Positions 16,122 through 25,328 of a stretch of DNA of 64,000 nt are shown in pieces. Positions within the stretch are counted from its first letter, which is position 1, and the number at the start of each line of letters is the position of its first letter. A program made the translations under genes and the position numbers. This stretch comes from Galactobacter sp052108535 (lineage in GTDB: Bacteria > Actinomycetota > Actinomycetes > Actinomycetales > Micrococcaceae), in NCBI GenBank assembly GCA_052108535.1, contig JBQDZM010000006.1, positions 34,085 through 98,084 on the forward strand, given 5' to 3'. The notes under the pieces were generated by a model. The model did no database searches, was not told the DNA's origin, and saw only the letters and a list, made by a program, of their open reading frames with translations.

Positions 16122-17531
16122 TCAGTCCTCCAGGTGGTCAACCAGGGACTCGGCCACGCCGATGTAGGACGGCGGGGTCAGGGCCAGCAGGCGTGCCTCT
16201 GCGGCGCCAGGCAGACCGAGCCCGCGCACAAACTCCTGCATCCGTTCGCCATCGACACGGTGCCCGCGAGTGAGTTCCTTGAGGCGCTCGTACGGGTTCT
16301 CCATGCCGGGGGCACCGGCGAGTCCCTCCGCGCGCATGACCGTCTGGACGGCCTCGCCGAGCACCTCCCAGTTGTGGTCCAGGTCCTCAAGCAGCACGTC
16401 GGCCGCGGTATCGAGCCGGGCCAGTCCCTTGACGACGTTGGAGATGGCCAGCAGGGAGTGGCCCACGCCGACGCCGATATTGCGCTGGGAGGAGGAATCG
16501 GTGAGGTCGCGCTGCCAGCGGGAGGTGACCAGCGTTTCAGCGAGGGTACCGAGGATGCCGTTGGACAGCTCCAGGTTGGCTTCCGCGTTCTCGAAGCGGA
16601 TCGGGTTCACCTTGTGCGGCATGGTGGAGGAACCGGTGGCGCCCTCGACGGGGATCTGGTGGAAGTACCCGATGGAGATGTAGCTCCACACGTCGGTGCA
16701 GAAGTTATGCAGGATCCGGTTGAAGCGGATCACGTCGGAGTAGAGCTCCGCCTGGAAATCATGGGATTCGATCTGGGTGGTCAACGGATTCCAGGTCAGG
16801 CCCAGCCCCTCAACGAAGGTGCGGGATACCTCCTGCCAGTCCGCGCTCGGGACGGCGGCGACGTGCGCCGCGTAGGTTCCGGTGGCGCCGTTGATCTTGC
16901 CGAGGAACTCGGTCGCGGTGATGCGCTTGAGCTGGCGGGTCAGGCGCCAGGCGAAGACGGCCAGCTCCTTACCCAAGGTGGTGGGGGTGGCCGGCTGACC
17001 GTGGGTGTGGGAGAGCATCGGGGTGGAGCGGTCCTCCCGCGCCATCTCGGCGATGCGTTCCACGAGGCCGCGGGCGGCCGGCAGCCAAACCTGCTCGATG
17101 GCGTCCTTGATGCTCAGCGCCCAGGAGAGGTTGTTGATGTCCTCTGAGGTGCAGGCAAAGTGAACCAGGGGCTTGAGTTCCTCCAGGCCCAGAGCGTCCA
17201 GGCGGCGGCCGATGTAGTACTCGATGGCCTTCACGTCGTGGACCGTCACGGCCTCGATCTCGGCGAGTTCGTTGACCGAGTCCTCATTGAAGTCGGCGAC
17301 GATGCCTCGCAGGCCGTCCTTCTGTTCATCCGTGAGCGGGGAGAGGCCGGGGAGGACGGAGTTCTCGGTCAGGTGGATGAACCACTCCACCTCAACATGG
17401 ACCCGGTTGCGGTTCAGGGCAGCCTCGGAGAGGTGGTCAACCAACGGGGCCACCTGCGGGCGGTAGCGGCCGTCCAGGGGACCGAGGGCCAGGGCGGACT
17501 GGGACAGGGAAACGCGCGCGGGGGATGCCAT
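16122..17531 (-). CDS. purB: Adenylosuccinate lyase
   Basis: This 469-residue enzyme cleaves SAICAR and adenylosuccinate in purine synthesis. The fumarase/aspartase superfamily signature GSSTMPHKVNP is present, with the preceding SHTHGQPATPTTLGKE (catalytic His region) and HFACTSEDINNLS. ALGPLDGRYRPQV at the N-terminus is typical of the longer purB subgroup. The start codon follows a possible weak promoter hexamer (AATAAT) with no ribosome binding site. It is a housekeeping gene on a strand opposite to the WXG-like gene upstream of it. Confidence 0.95.
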   Translation of the reverse strand: MASPARVSLSQSALALGPLDGRYRPQVAPLVDHLSEAALNRNRVHVEVEWFIHLTENSVLPGLSPLTDEQKDGLRGIVADFNEDSVNELAEIEAVTVHDVKAIEYYIGRRLDALGLEELKPLVHFACTSEDINNLSWALSIKDAIEQVWLPAARGLVERIAEMAREDRSTPMLSHTHGQPATPTTLGKELAVFAWRLTRQLKRITATEFLGKINGATGTYAAHVAAVPSADWQEVSRTFVEGLGLTWNPLTTQIESHDFQAELYSDVIRFNRILHNFCTDVWSYISIGYFHQIPVEGATGSSTMPHKVNPIRFENAEANLELSNGILGTLAETLVTSRWQRDLTDSSSQRNIGVGVGHSLLAISNVVKGLARLDTAADVLLEDLDHNWEVLGEAVQTVMRAEGLAGAPGMENPYERLKELTRGHRVDGERMQEFVRGLGLPGAAEARLLALTPPSYIGVAESLVDHLED

Positions 17532-17694
17532 GCCGCCATTATTTCATGTGCCGCACGTTCCGCAGCCGCGGTGTGTCTTCCACAACTGAGGCCTTCTTCC
17601 CTTCGCCGGGGATCAGACGCGCCTAGCGTGGAGGGGTACCGGGGAATGGGGAGGGGCGGCAGCCCCCGTGAGCGTGGGGTGGAGGTGATCTTCG

Positions 17695-17964
17695 ATGTCG
17701 TTGACGCAGCGGCTGCAGGCTGCGGCGCAGGAGGTGGAGCGGGGGCGGGCGCTGGCGTCCGCAGCCGTGACGCCGCGGTGGAAGGGTGCGGCGGCCAGCC
17801 GCTTTGACGACCGTCGGGCCGAATTCGAGCTGCGTCTGATCCAGTTGGGTGCAGCGGTGCAGGCGGCTCAGGCCATCACCGCACAGTTTGAGCGGGCGTG
17901 GAGGGACGAGGCCGCGCAGCGGGCGGTGCTGGGGCGGGGATCTGTGGCTGGGCTGAGTCCATGA
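17695..17964 (+). CDS. Small WXG100-like helical protein
   Basis: This 89-residue, almost entirely helical protein has a central WKG (W-x-G) turn between two amphipathic helices: residues about 1-25 end at TPRWKGAAASRF, followed by a second helix of about 50 residues. That is the layout of WXG100/ESAT-6-like proteins, which form helical hairpins and often pair with a larger partner. It has an excellent Shine-Dalgarno (GGAGGTGA) and is 13 nt upstream of a hydrolase gene with a similar helical N-terminus. No ESX secretion genes are in the window. The family assignment rests on fold-like features rather than strong identity. Confidence 0.6.
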   Translation: MSLTQRLQAAAQEVERGRALASAAVTPRWKGAAASRFDDRRAEFELRLIQLGAAVQAAQAITAQFERAWRDEAAQRAVLGRGSVAGLSP

Positions 17965-17977
17965 GGGGGTATGTGGA

Positions 17978-19423
17978 ATGAGCGGATATGTGGTCTACGG
18001 AGGCGAACAGGCCGCTGCGGTCGTGGTGCCGGAACTTCAGGACGCGGCGGGACAATGGCGGCGGGCGGCACAGGCGCTGGCCGGGCTCCTGGGGATTAGT
18101 GCCAACAGCGTGGAATGGGGTGCGCCGGGTGAACCCTCATTAGCCGTGTTCGGAACACAGGTGGGATTGGGAGGGGAACCGCCCTCAGCGCAGCTGCAAG
18201 CGCTCAGGTCTGCGTGCCGTCAGGCGTGGGACGCCGTGGGGCAGCTCGGACGGGTTGCCCATCAGGAGGCGGAGGACTTGGCGAACAAGCTTGACCAGGC
18301 GGCGCGCGCCTACGCCCAGGCTGAGCAGAACGCCATCCAACAGATCGACGTATTCTGCTCGCCGCTTCCGGACACCTTGGGGTGGGATGCCGTCCTGGAA
18401 CTGGTGCGCGGGCTCAAGAACCAGGCGCCGCCAGAACAACGCGTCGCGGCGGAAGCATTGGCGACCTTGTTGGGGCGAACGGGGACCGCTCGCGCCGGGG
18501 ACAACGCGCACGAGTCGGAATGGCTGGTGACCGCACTCACTGGCGGCTTGGCCGGAGCCATGGGCCTCGCGGGTGTGAAAGGCAGTGGGGGAAAAATCGC
18601 GGTACAGGAGCCGCAGGCGCAGGAACCGGTCGCGGCCACCGGGCTGCCTGGGCTGATCGACCTGCAGATGAAGGCCAATCAGGGCGAGGACGGGTCCGGG
18701 GCCATCGTGGTCACGAGGATGTCCGCGGCAGGCGGTTCAACTGCAGGGGAGGAGGACACCTGGGTGGTGACCGTGCCGGGGACCATCAACACCGGGGACG
18801 CAGTGTGGGGTAACCAGCGGCTGCCGCAGGCCATGGGGTCAGACACGAGTGACGTGGCCCCGGCAGTGATGGCGGCTCTGGACAAGGTAGGCGTGCCAGA
18901 GGGGGCCAAGATCGTCCTCAACGGGCACAGCCAAGGAGGCCGTCACGCCTTGAATCTCTCCACCGACGAGGCCCTTTCCACCAGGTATCGCATCACGGGT
19001 GTGGTCACCGCCGGTGCACCCAGCGGCAGTGCCTCCGTGACGCCAGGCATGACCGTGGTCCAGCTGGAGGACCCGGACGACTCCGTCCCGGGACTGGACG
19101 GATCCACGTGGGTGCAGCCCACCCAGGACCGCTTCCTGGTGCGTTCACGTTCGGAGCCTGCACCGCAGGTGGAGGGCGGCGACCCAGGCTTCTTCGGTTG
19201 GGAGCACAAGGGACCCAATTACAGATCCTTGGCTGAACAGGTTCAGGCCGGAACCGGTCACACGGAACTCAGCGCCGCCGTGGGGGGACTGGGGATCGGA
19301 GCAGCGGGCGGCGTCACCTCAAAGTCTTGGGTAGTTCCCACCAGCCAGGCCGAACCGCGAACTCCGGCGAAAACCTACGCGGAGCGTCCCCGGGGTGTCA
19401 GGAGGAGCGGTCGTCCTTCCTGA
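17978..19423 (+). CDS. Helical N-terminal domain fused to a lipase-like alpha/beta hydrolase
   Basis: This 481-residue protein has no classical signal peptide. Residues 1-130 are Ala/Gln-rich helices (AAGQWRRAAQALAGLLG; later QEAEDLANKLDQAARAYAQ) resembling WXG/LXG-type N-terminal domains. The C-terminal part is an alpha/beta hydrolase with the nucleophile elbow NGHSQGG (Ser318), a candidate acid in EDPDDSVPG, and a candidate His in WEHKGPNY. It is 13 nt after the WXG-like gene, so the two probably act together. The arrangement recalls type VII secretion effector pairs, but no secretion apparatus is visible. Its end overlaps the convergent gene by 26 nt. Confidence 0.65.
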   Translation: MSGYVVYGGEQAAAVVVPELQDAAGQWRRAAQALAGLLGISANSVEWGAPGEPSLAVFGTQVGLGGEPPSAQLQALRSACRQAWDAVGQLGRVAHQEAEDLANKLDQAARAYAQAEQNAIQQIDVFCSPLPDTLGWDAVLELVRGLKNQAPPEQRVAAEALATLLGRTGTARAGDNAHESEWLVTALTGGLAGAMGLAGVKGSGGKIAVQEPQAQEPVAATGLPGLIDLQMKANQGEDGSGAIVVTRMSAAGGSTAGEEDTWVVTVPGTINTGDAVWGNQRLPQAMGSDTSDVAPAVMAALDKVGVPEGAKIVLNGHSQGGRHALNLSTDEALSTRYRITGVVTAGAPSGSASVTPGMTVVQLEDPDDSVPGLDGSTWVQPTQDRFLVRSRSEPAPQVEGGDPGFFGWEHKGPNYRSLAEQVQAGTGHTELSAAVGGLGIGAAGGVTSKSWVVPTSQAEPRTPAKTYAERPRGVRRSGRPS

Positions 19424-19808
19424 CCAGGATGGAGTTCAGGATCGCGGAGACGATGGTCACGATGATGGCGCCCAGGATCGCGTCCCAGAAGAAACTATTG
19501 ATCGTGAACTCGACGGGGAACCAATTGCTCACCACGGAGGTGAGCCAGAACAGGAACGCGTTGACCACAAAGGTGAACAGCCCAAGCGTGAGGCAGGTCA
19601 GTGGCAGAGACAGGAACTTCAGCACACCCTTGAGCACGGCGTTGATCACGCCGAAGATCAGGGAGACCAGCAGGAAGGTGAGGATCGAGACGGCGGTCTG
19701 CCAGTCCGGGTCCACGGTCTCACCGGGGCGGATGGTGATCCCTGGGATCAGCCAGGCGGCGACCCACAGTGCGGCGGCGTCGATGAGCAATCGGATCAGG
19801 AAACGCAT
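19398..19808 (-). CDS. Small four-helix membrane protein, phage-holin-4-2/YvlD-like family
   Basis: This 136-residue protein has four hydrophobic helices and the family-typical opening MRFLIRLLIDAAALWVAAW, then LIFGVINAVLKGVLKFLSLP and LTLGLFTFVVNAFLFWL. The family is annotated as holin-like from distant similarity but occurs widely as a chromosomal membrane protein of unknown role, and there is no phage gene around it. An in-frame ATG at 19817 (MGG-) is an alternative start; neither has a strong ribosome binding site. The 3' end overlaps the convergent hydrolase gene by 26 nt. Confidence 0.8.
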   Translation of the reverse strand: MRFLIRLLIDAAALWVAAWLIPGITIRPGETVDPDWQTAVSILTFLLVSLIFGVINAVLKGVLKFLSLPLTCLTLGLFTFVVNAFLFWLTSVVSNWFPVEFTINSFFWDAILGAIIVTIVSAILNSILVRKDDRSS

Positions 19809-19843
19809 GCCGCCCATGATCTCAGGTCGTCCTGGGAGCCCAA

Positions 19844-19889
19844 TGGGTCGGGCCCTGAGAACCAGGTGTGGTTCTCAGGGCCCGACCCA
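19844..19889. terminator. Perfect 21-bp hairpin terminator
   Basis: Bases 19844-19864 are the exact reverse complement of 19869-19889, with a GGTG loop. The hairpin lies after the stop of the HtaA surface-protein gene and before the start of the small membrane protein gene, both on the minus strand. It should end the former transcript. It has no long T tract, which is common in high-GC bacteria. Confidence 0.7.
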
Positions 19890-19932
19890 TTTGCGGCCAG
19901 GATGGTGATGGTCAACCATCACCCCATGGCGA

Positions 19933-22900
19933 TCACTGGTGTGCGACCTTCTTGCGGCGTGAGCCCAGGTAGCAGACCAGACCGATCAGGACGGCTAGGC
20001 CGGACAGGGTCATGGGGATGACCTCGTCCGCACCGGTGTTGGAGAGCTTGTCCCCGCCGCCGGTACTCCCGGACCCGCCGGCTGCGCCGCCGGAGCCACT
20101 GCCCGACGTCGCGTTGTCACCTGAGTCGTCTCCGTTGCCGGACGGGGTGTCCGTCTTGTCCGGAGCGTCAACGTTCTCGTCGGAGTTGTTGTCTCCGTCG
20201 GTCTCGTCTCCCTTGTTCTCCCCATCGGGAGTTTCCGGGGTTTTTGGTGGCTCCGGTGCGGTGACGGTCAGCGTCGCGGCAACCGTGACGGCGGGATCTC
20301 CGACTCCGTTGGAGAACACGGCACGGTACTGGGTTCCGGAGGCCGTGAGCTGGGCGCCGGAGACCGTGTAGGTGGCCTCACCCGCACCGTTGATGTCACT
20401 CCACTCGCCGTCGCCCACGAGCTGCTGCCACTGCACCTTGGGTGCAGGGGTGCCGGACGCTGCTGCCGTGAAGCTGGCGTCCTCACCTGGCTTGACCTCC
20501 ACAGCCTTGGGCTGCGCGGTGATCTCCGGGGCCACCCCGTCGCCCGGGACCGGGTTATCAGTCGGGTCGGTGACCGTGAGGGTCGCCGGCTCGGAGATCG
20601 CGTCGTCGCCCACTCCATTGGAGAACACGGCCCGCAGCTGCAGCCCGGAAGCTCCCAGTGCGACGTCGTCGATGGTGTAGGACGCCTCGATATTCCGAGC
20701 CAAGGTGCCCGCGGACTCGACATCGGTCCAGTCGCCGTCGGCGATCTTCTGCTGCCACTGCACCGTGGGTGCNNNNNNNNNNNNNNNNNNNNNNNNNNNN
20801 NNNNNNNNNNNNNNNNNNNNNNNNNNNNNNNNNNNNNNNNNNNNNNNNNNNNNNNNNNNNNNNNNNNNNNNNTCTGCGTCGGAGCCCTCAGGAATCGTCA
20901 CCACCACACCGGCGTAGTCCGGGTTCACCGTGAACGGATTCAACGTGTCAACGGAGGCACCGTTGAAGGTCGCCACCCTGACGCCCTGACGCGGTTCCAA
21001 CGGTTCCTTGTCCGAGGGGTTATCCATTGAGGAGGCGTAACCGGACATGTCCGCCGTCAAGGTACCAACACCGTTCCCGTCGATCGTGAGCACCGGGTTC
21101 GTGAAGGTGAACGGCACCATGCCGCCGTACATGTTCACCGAGAAGGTTCCTTCCCAGTTCACCGTGGCGCTGCCGTCTGGCATGACCTTGGCCTGGCCAC
21201 CGGACAGCGACACGACCTGCTTACCACCAGAGGCAATGAAGGCCGATCGAGTTTCGTAGGTCGGGGTAGTACGGGTTCCATCGGCAGCCACGTGTTCAAT
21301 CTTCACGTTGCCTTCAGCCGCAGAATACGTGCCCGCGCCGCCATCAGAGGCTCCCGCAGTGAAGTACTGCGAACCGCCTACCGGAGGCTTGGACTGCATC
21401 TCCTTGGAGATATCCCATTCGAAGGTCACGCCGGTGCAGTCCAGCCCCTCCTCGGGGATGGTGGAGCCTGCCTGCACGGTGAGCGTGGCCTCGTCGGAGA
21501 CGTTCTCACCCACCGAGTTGGCGATCACTGAGCGGAAGACTGCACCGTTGACTGCCTCGGAAGTCTCGATGGTGAGCTTGTCGCCTTCCACGGTGAACAC
21601 GTCGTTGCTCTCAATCGCAACCCACTGGCCGTCCACCTGCCGCTCCCATCGCTGGGACTGGGCGGCAACCTCGGCGGAGACGGGGGCGGTGAATACTGCG
21701 GTGTCACCGTCGGCGACGTTCAGCGACTTGGGTTGGGAAGCGAAGAGTGGAGCGGACTCCACGTTCACGGTCGCGACGGCGGGGGGCACCTTGCCGGCCG
21801 CATTGGAGACCACGGCGCGGTACTGAATGCCGTTGTCCGCAAGGGACACCTCGGGTGCGTATTCGGCACCCTCGGCGCCCTCGATGTAGGTGAAGCGTGC
21901 GTCCGCTGGTCGCTTGTGCTGCCACTGCACCGTAGTGTCGTCAGCCTCGAACCGGACCGAAAGCTGTGCCTCGCCGGACGCTGCACCCTGGGTCAGTGAC
22001 ACAGTCTGCTCAGCCGTGGGCTGGGCAGTGATGGTTGGGGTGATGCCGACCAAGTCGTAACGACGCAGAACATGCTCGCCGTCCGAATTCTTGACCTCCA
22101 TGACGATCGCTCCGTCGGGAACTACGGTGAACATGCCGTTGCCCTTCCGTGCCCCGGCGTATTCGGGGATGGAGATCAGCTCGACATTCTTCCTGTCCTT
22201 CATGACCGAGATGGTCATCTGGGTGGAGTCGAGCAGGTAATCGTAACCGCGCTTCTTGTCGGACGCGAAGTGATAGGCGCTGGCCTTGTCCATACCGGCG
22301 AACGCCGGAACGGTCTCGGTCGTCACTTCCCCGTCGACAACGTCGATGTACAGGGCGGTTGAGTCGTTGAACGTGTTGGCATATCCGGTGATCACGGAAC
22401 CATCGCTTGCCGTGTCCACAGTCACATATGCCTGGGGATGGGGGACCGCATCAAAATCCAGTGTCGTCCCCGGGATGAACGACGCCTCCCAGGCGCCATC
22501 ATCCTCAATCAGCCGCACGAGCTCGGTGGCGTGGTCGGCGCCATCAACCTTGAACCTGGATCCCGGAGAGAAGATGTAGCTACCGTCGCGGGTGACCGCG
22601 CCCGTCAGTGCTGTATTTGAGCCAAAGATCCTAGTTTTCTGTGCAGCCGGAAGATTATTGATCTCACCCTTCAGTGTCACCTCGTTCGTCGATTCGACCC
22701 AGGTGCCCTGTTCCTTGGTGAACTTCTGTGCTAAATGCGCGTNNNNNNNNNNNNNNNNNNNNNNNNNNNNNNNNNNNNNNNNNNNNNNNNNNNNNNNNNN
22801 NNNNNNNNNNNNNNNNNNNNNNNNNNNNNNNNNNNNNNNNNNGCGTACGGATCATTTTCATCAAACCCATTTATGGCAGAAAATAGAGTTCCGCTCGTTG

Positions 22901-23876
22901 GATCGAATGAGGGGTTCATCATTCTTGCTGCGGATGGCATATCGTCCCTGCCTAATATTTCGAGCGTCGAAGAATCATAGGCGGTAACCGTCTGCGGAGA
23001 CCGGTTCTTACGTGGTATTTCGAAACCGAGCAGGTAGTCGCCGGAGCTTGCGGAATATAGTTGTCGGGTTTGATCGCTCAGCGGCTCGTAAAGAGCCTCT
23101 GCGCTGGGTTCGAAGGTGGGGGCTCCTTCGCCACCCCAGCGTTCGGACGTCTGAGGCTTGCCGCCTGGTCCGTTGTAAACGATCGTGATCGGATCGCTGG
23201 GTGTGCCGGCAGAGTACAGCGCCAGGGCGTCGCCCGCCTTGGCGGGGATCTTGCTCCAGGTAGTGGTGCCGTCTTCGGTCTGCGGCTCAGCATCGTAGAT
23301 GTCCATGACCCCAAAGACACCGCTGTGCATCTCGAAGTCGCCGCCGGGATTGTCCTCGGGGCGGCCCCACTGATCACCGCTGATGACCTGCTCGTCCTCG
23401 GAAATGGTTAAGGACAGGTTCTCGAAGGTGGAATCCAATAGGCATATACCACTGTCTTCGCAGTAGGCCTGGAAGTGCACCTTGCCGTCCAGGTCAAGCT
23501 TCAGCTCGTTGGTGTCCGCGTCAAAGGAACCGCTGCTGATCGGGAGTCTGAAGATGTCACCGTCGGCCCATTCTGCACCCCCTGAAGGGGTGGTGCCAGC
23601 CTTGGTGATGTAATCGCGCCAGGACTCTTTGATTCCCCATTCGACGTAGCCGTTGGTGATCTCGGTTGCGGCAATACCTGATTCGTCGGCTGCAGCCGGT
23701 TCCGTTGGCAGCGAAGCTGCGGTGAGGGCTGTGGCGAGCAAGGTGGCAAGCGCTATGGACGTCAGTCTTCGCGCGTGGCGGCTGGGGGGCTTGGAGTGAT
23801 GTTTTATGACCTGGTGGCTTTCTCTGGGGTGCTCGTTGACAGCGATAGGTGGTGGGGGCGTATGTATGCGGACCAC
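19933..23876 (-). CDS. HtaA-domain heme-binding surface protein with Ig-like repeats and sortase tail (two assembly gaps)
   Basis: The gene is interrupted by two 100-N gaps, and the reading frame changes across the second gap only because its true length is unknown. It has an N-terminal signal region (LATLLATALTAASLPTEPAAA). A first HtaA domain follows (GYVEWGIKESWRDYITKAG, then DGDIFRLPISSGSFD), then a region with propeller-like repeats, and two Ig-like domains (VQWQHKRP, QRWERQVDGQW). A second HtaA domain comes next (FEWDISKEMQSKPPVGGSQ, YETRSAFIASGGKQVV), then further Ig-like repeats (VQWQQKIADGDW, VQWQQLVGDGEW). The C-terminus is an acidic linker, then LSNTG, a hydrophobic helix and RRKK, a variant sortase signal. 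HtaA domains bind heme in corynebacteria. The GTG start at 23876 is provisional. Confidence 0.85.
20773..20872. other. Assembly gap (100 N) inside the Ig-repeat region
   Basis: Exactly 100 N, a conventional filler for a gap of unknown size. It falls between the second HtaA domain and an Ig-like repeat. Near-identical neighbouring repeats (FSNGVGD occurs twice downstream) suggest the assembly broke on additional repeats. Confidence 0.95.
22743..22842. other. Assembly gap (100 N) after the first HtaA domain
   Basis: Exactly 100 N. Coding sequence is open on both sides in different frames, so the real gap is not 100 nt long. The protein either side (IN-G-FDENDPY before, HLAQKFTKEQGTWVEST after) reads as one surface protein. 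Confidence 0.95.
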
Positions 23877-23891
23877 ACCACCGAGTAGTGA

Positions 23892-24014
23892 TCAGAAATC
23901 AAAGGCGTCGCGCTCGACGTTGTCCTCATCTCCCGCCTTGCGGGCGAGGTGGTACAGCGTCAGACCGTCGGCCTCGTCAGGTGTGGAAGGGGCACATGTT
24001 TCATCGCGATAGAA
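23892..24014 (-). pseudogene. Possible 3' fragment of an unidentified gene
   Basis: On the minus strand, between the HtaA gene and the aminotransferase, a frame of about 40 codons without a start codon reads PDEADGLTLYHLARKAGDED and ends ERDAFDF-stop. Its third-position GC bias looks like real coding sequence. No ATG or GTG precedes it before an in-frame TAG, so it looks like the tail of a lost or frameshifted gene. The product is not recognised. The stop is 15 nt before the start of the surface-protein gene. Confidence 0.25.
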
Positions 24015-24030
24015 CTAAGGTGCCCCTTGC

Positions 24031-24049
24031 TCAGATAACTCTAACCTGA
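24031..24049 (-). promoter_or_regulatory. Candidate DtxR/IdeR iron box upstream of the HtaA gene
   Basis: TCAGATAACTCTAACCTGA (its minus-strand reading begins TCAGGTTAG) matches 13 of 19 positions of the DtxR/IdeR consensus, by manual alignment, and has inverted TCAG/CTGA ends. It lies about 155 nt upstream of the provisional start of the heme-binding surface protein and also upstream of the divergent aminotransferase. The heme-protein gene is the more likely target. Confidence 0.5.
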
Positions 24050-24145
24050 GGCTCAGAAAGTACTCAACACCTGTCCAGCCTTTGCGTCACGGAAGCATCA
24101 CGTATTTGCGGCCTGCTGTGCGCACCGCGGTGGGGTGAGGGCGAC

Positions 24146-24151
24146 TATGGT
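24146..24151 (+). promoter_or_regulatory. Leaderless -10 element (TATGGT) of the aminotransferase gene
   Basis: TATGGT is followed by six bases and then the ATG at 24158, with no ribosome binding site between. This is the leaderless pattern seen repeatedly in this window. Confidence 0.5.
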
Positions 24152-24157
24152 AAAACC

Positions 24158-25291
24158 ATGTCGGAACCGCACACCTCATCCCTCCCCGTCATCGGCCCGC
24201 AGCCCCGTCCGGTCCTGGGGCAACTGCCCCCGTATGCCGCAGGAAAACCGCCCGCCACCGTTCCGGGGCTGACCTCGTACAAGCTCAGTTCCAACGAGAA
24301 CCCACTGGAGCCCATGCCGGCCGTGCTGGACGCCATTCGGGATGCCGCGGCTGTCAATCGCTATCCGGACACCATGTGCACTGCGCTGCGTGAAGAGTTG
24401 GCCGGCGTCCTGGACGTCCCGGCGGATGACATCGTGACTGGCGCCGGTTCCCTCGGTGCTCTGACGCAGATCCTGGCGGCCTTCGCCGGAACGAATGACG
24501 ACGGCGTCCAGGATGAGGTGGTCTACCCCTGGCGCTCCTTCGAGGCCTACCCGATCGTCGTGGAGTTGGCCGGTGCTCGTTCGGTCCAGGTGCCCCTGAA
24601 GTCTGATGGCTCCCATGACCTGGACGCGATGGCCGCCGCTGTGACGCAGAACACGTCCATCGTGATTCTTTGTACCCCCAACAATCCCACCGGCCCCGCC
24701 TTGCGGCGCGAGCAGGTGGAGGAGTTCATCGCCAAGGTCCCACAGGATGTGCTGATCATCGTGGATGAGGCCTACCTGGAGTTCGATACCGAGCCGGAGG
24801 CCGTGGACGGAATCCAGCTGTACCGGGAGCACCTCAATGTGCTGTCCCTGCGCACCTTCTCTAAGGCGCACGGCTTAGCGAATCTGCGCGTCGGGTACAG
24901 CGTCGCCCGCCCGGAGATCACCAAGCACCTGCGGGTGGCGGCCACGCCGTTCGCCGTGTCGACCGTGGCTGAGCACGCCGCCATCGCGTCGCTGCGCCAC
25001 CAGGAGGACGTGCTGCTGCGGGTCAAGGGGCTGGTAGCCGAGCGCGAGCGCGTGGTCGAGGCCCTGACGAGTCAGGGGTGGGATTTGCCGGAGACGCAGG
25101 CCAACTTCGTGTGGCTGCCGCTGGGCGAGAAGGCTGTGGCCTTCGGCGTCGCGGCGGAGCGCCGGGCCCTGTCTGTACGCGTATTTGCCGGTGAAGGAGT
25201 GCGGGTGAGCATCGGTGAGGACGAGGCGAACTCGCGGTTCATCGAACTGGCCGGAGAAGCGCTGCAGAAGCTCCGTGCCAGCAACGTATAA
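24158..25291 (+). CDS. Histidinol-phosphate / aromatic aminotransferase (HisC-like)
   Basis: This 377-residue PLP enzyme of fold type I has the HisC-family start SSNENPLEPMPAVLDAI, the substrate/PLP loop NPTGPALRREQ, IIVDEAYLEF, and the Schiff-base motif TFSKAHGLANLRVGY with Lys236. Two relatives are hard to separate by eye: HisC (histidine synthesis) and the actinobacterial aromatic aminotransferase Pat. No other histidine gene is adjacent, which mildly favours Pat. The gene is followed by a 175-nt interval with a GC hairpin. Confidence 0.85.
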   Translation: MSEPHTSSLPVIGPQPRPVLGQLPPYAAGKPPATVPGLTSYKLSSNENPLEPMPAVLDAIRDAAAVNRYPDTMCTALREELAGVLDVPADDIVTGAGSLGALTQILAAFAGTNDDGVQDEVVYPWRSFEAYPIVVELAGARSVQVPLKSDGSHDLDAMAAAVTQNTSIVILCTPNNPTGPALRREQVEEFIAKVPQDVLIIVDEAYLEFDTEPEAVDGIQLYREHLNVLSLRTFSKAHGLANLRVGYSVARPEITKHLRVAATPFAVSTVAEHAAIASLRHQEDVLLRVKGLVAERERVVEALTSQGWDLPETQANFVWLPLGEKAVAFGVAAERRALSVRVFAGEGVRVSIGEDEANSRFIELAGEALQKLRASNV

Positions 25292-25328
25292 CCGAAACGG
25301 CATAACTAGGGTCTCCAAGTATCTCGGA

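Noticed and set aside
16059..17147. Long open frame opposite purB
   Set aside because: High-GC genes often leave long antisense frames. Its sequence is Gly/Asp/His-rich without domains, while purB on the other strand has all its motifs. Similar antisense frames opposite the helicase (48988-50895), the acyltransferase and the cycA-type gene were rejected for the same reason.
19398..19808. Holin-like gene as evidence of a prophage
   Set aside because: The family name comes from distant similarity. No integrase, capsid, terminase or lysin gene is nearby, and the protein family is common in bacterial chromosomes.
24012..24030. Second iron-box-like sequence next to 24031-24049
   Set aside because: Only about 10 of 19 positions match the consensus, close to what chance would give in this AT-richer stretch.
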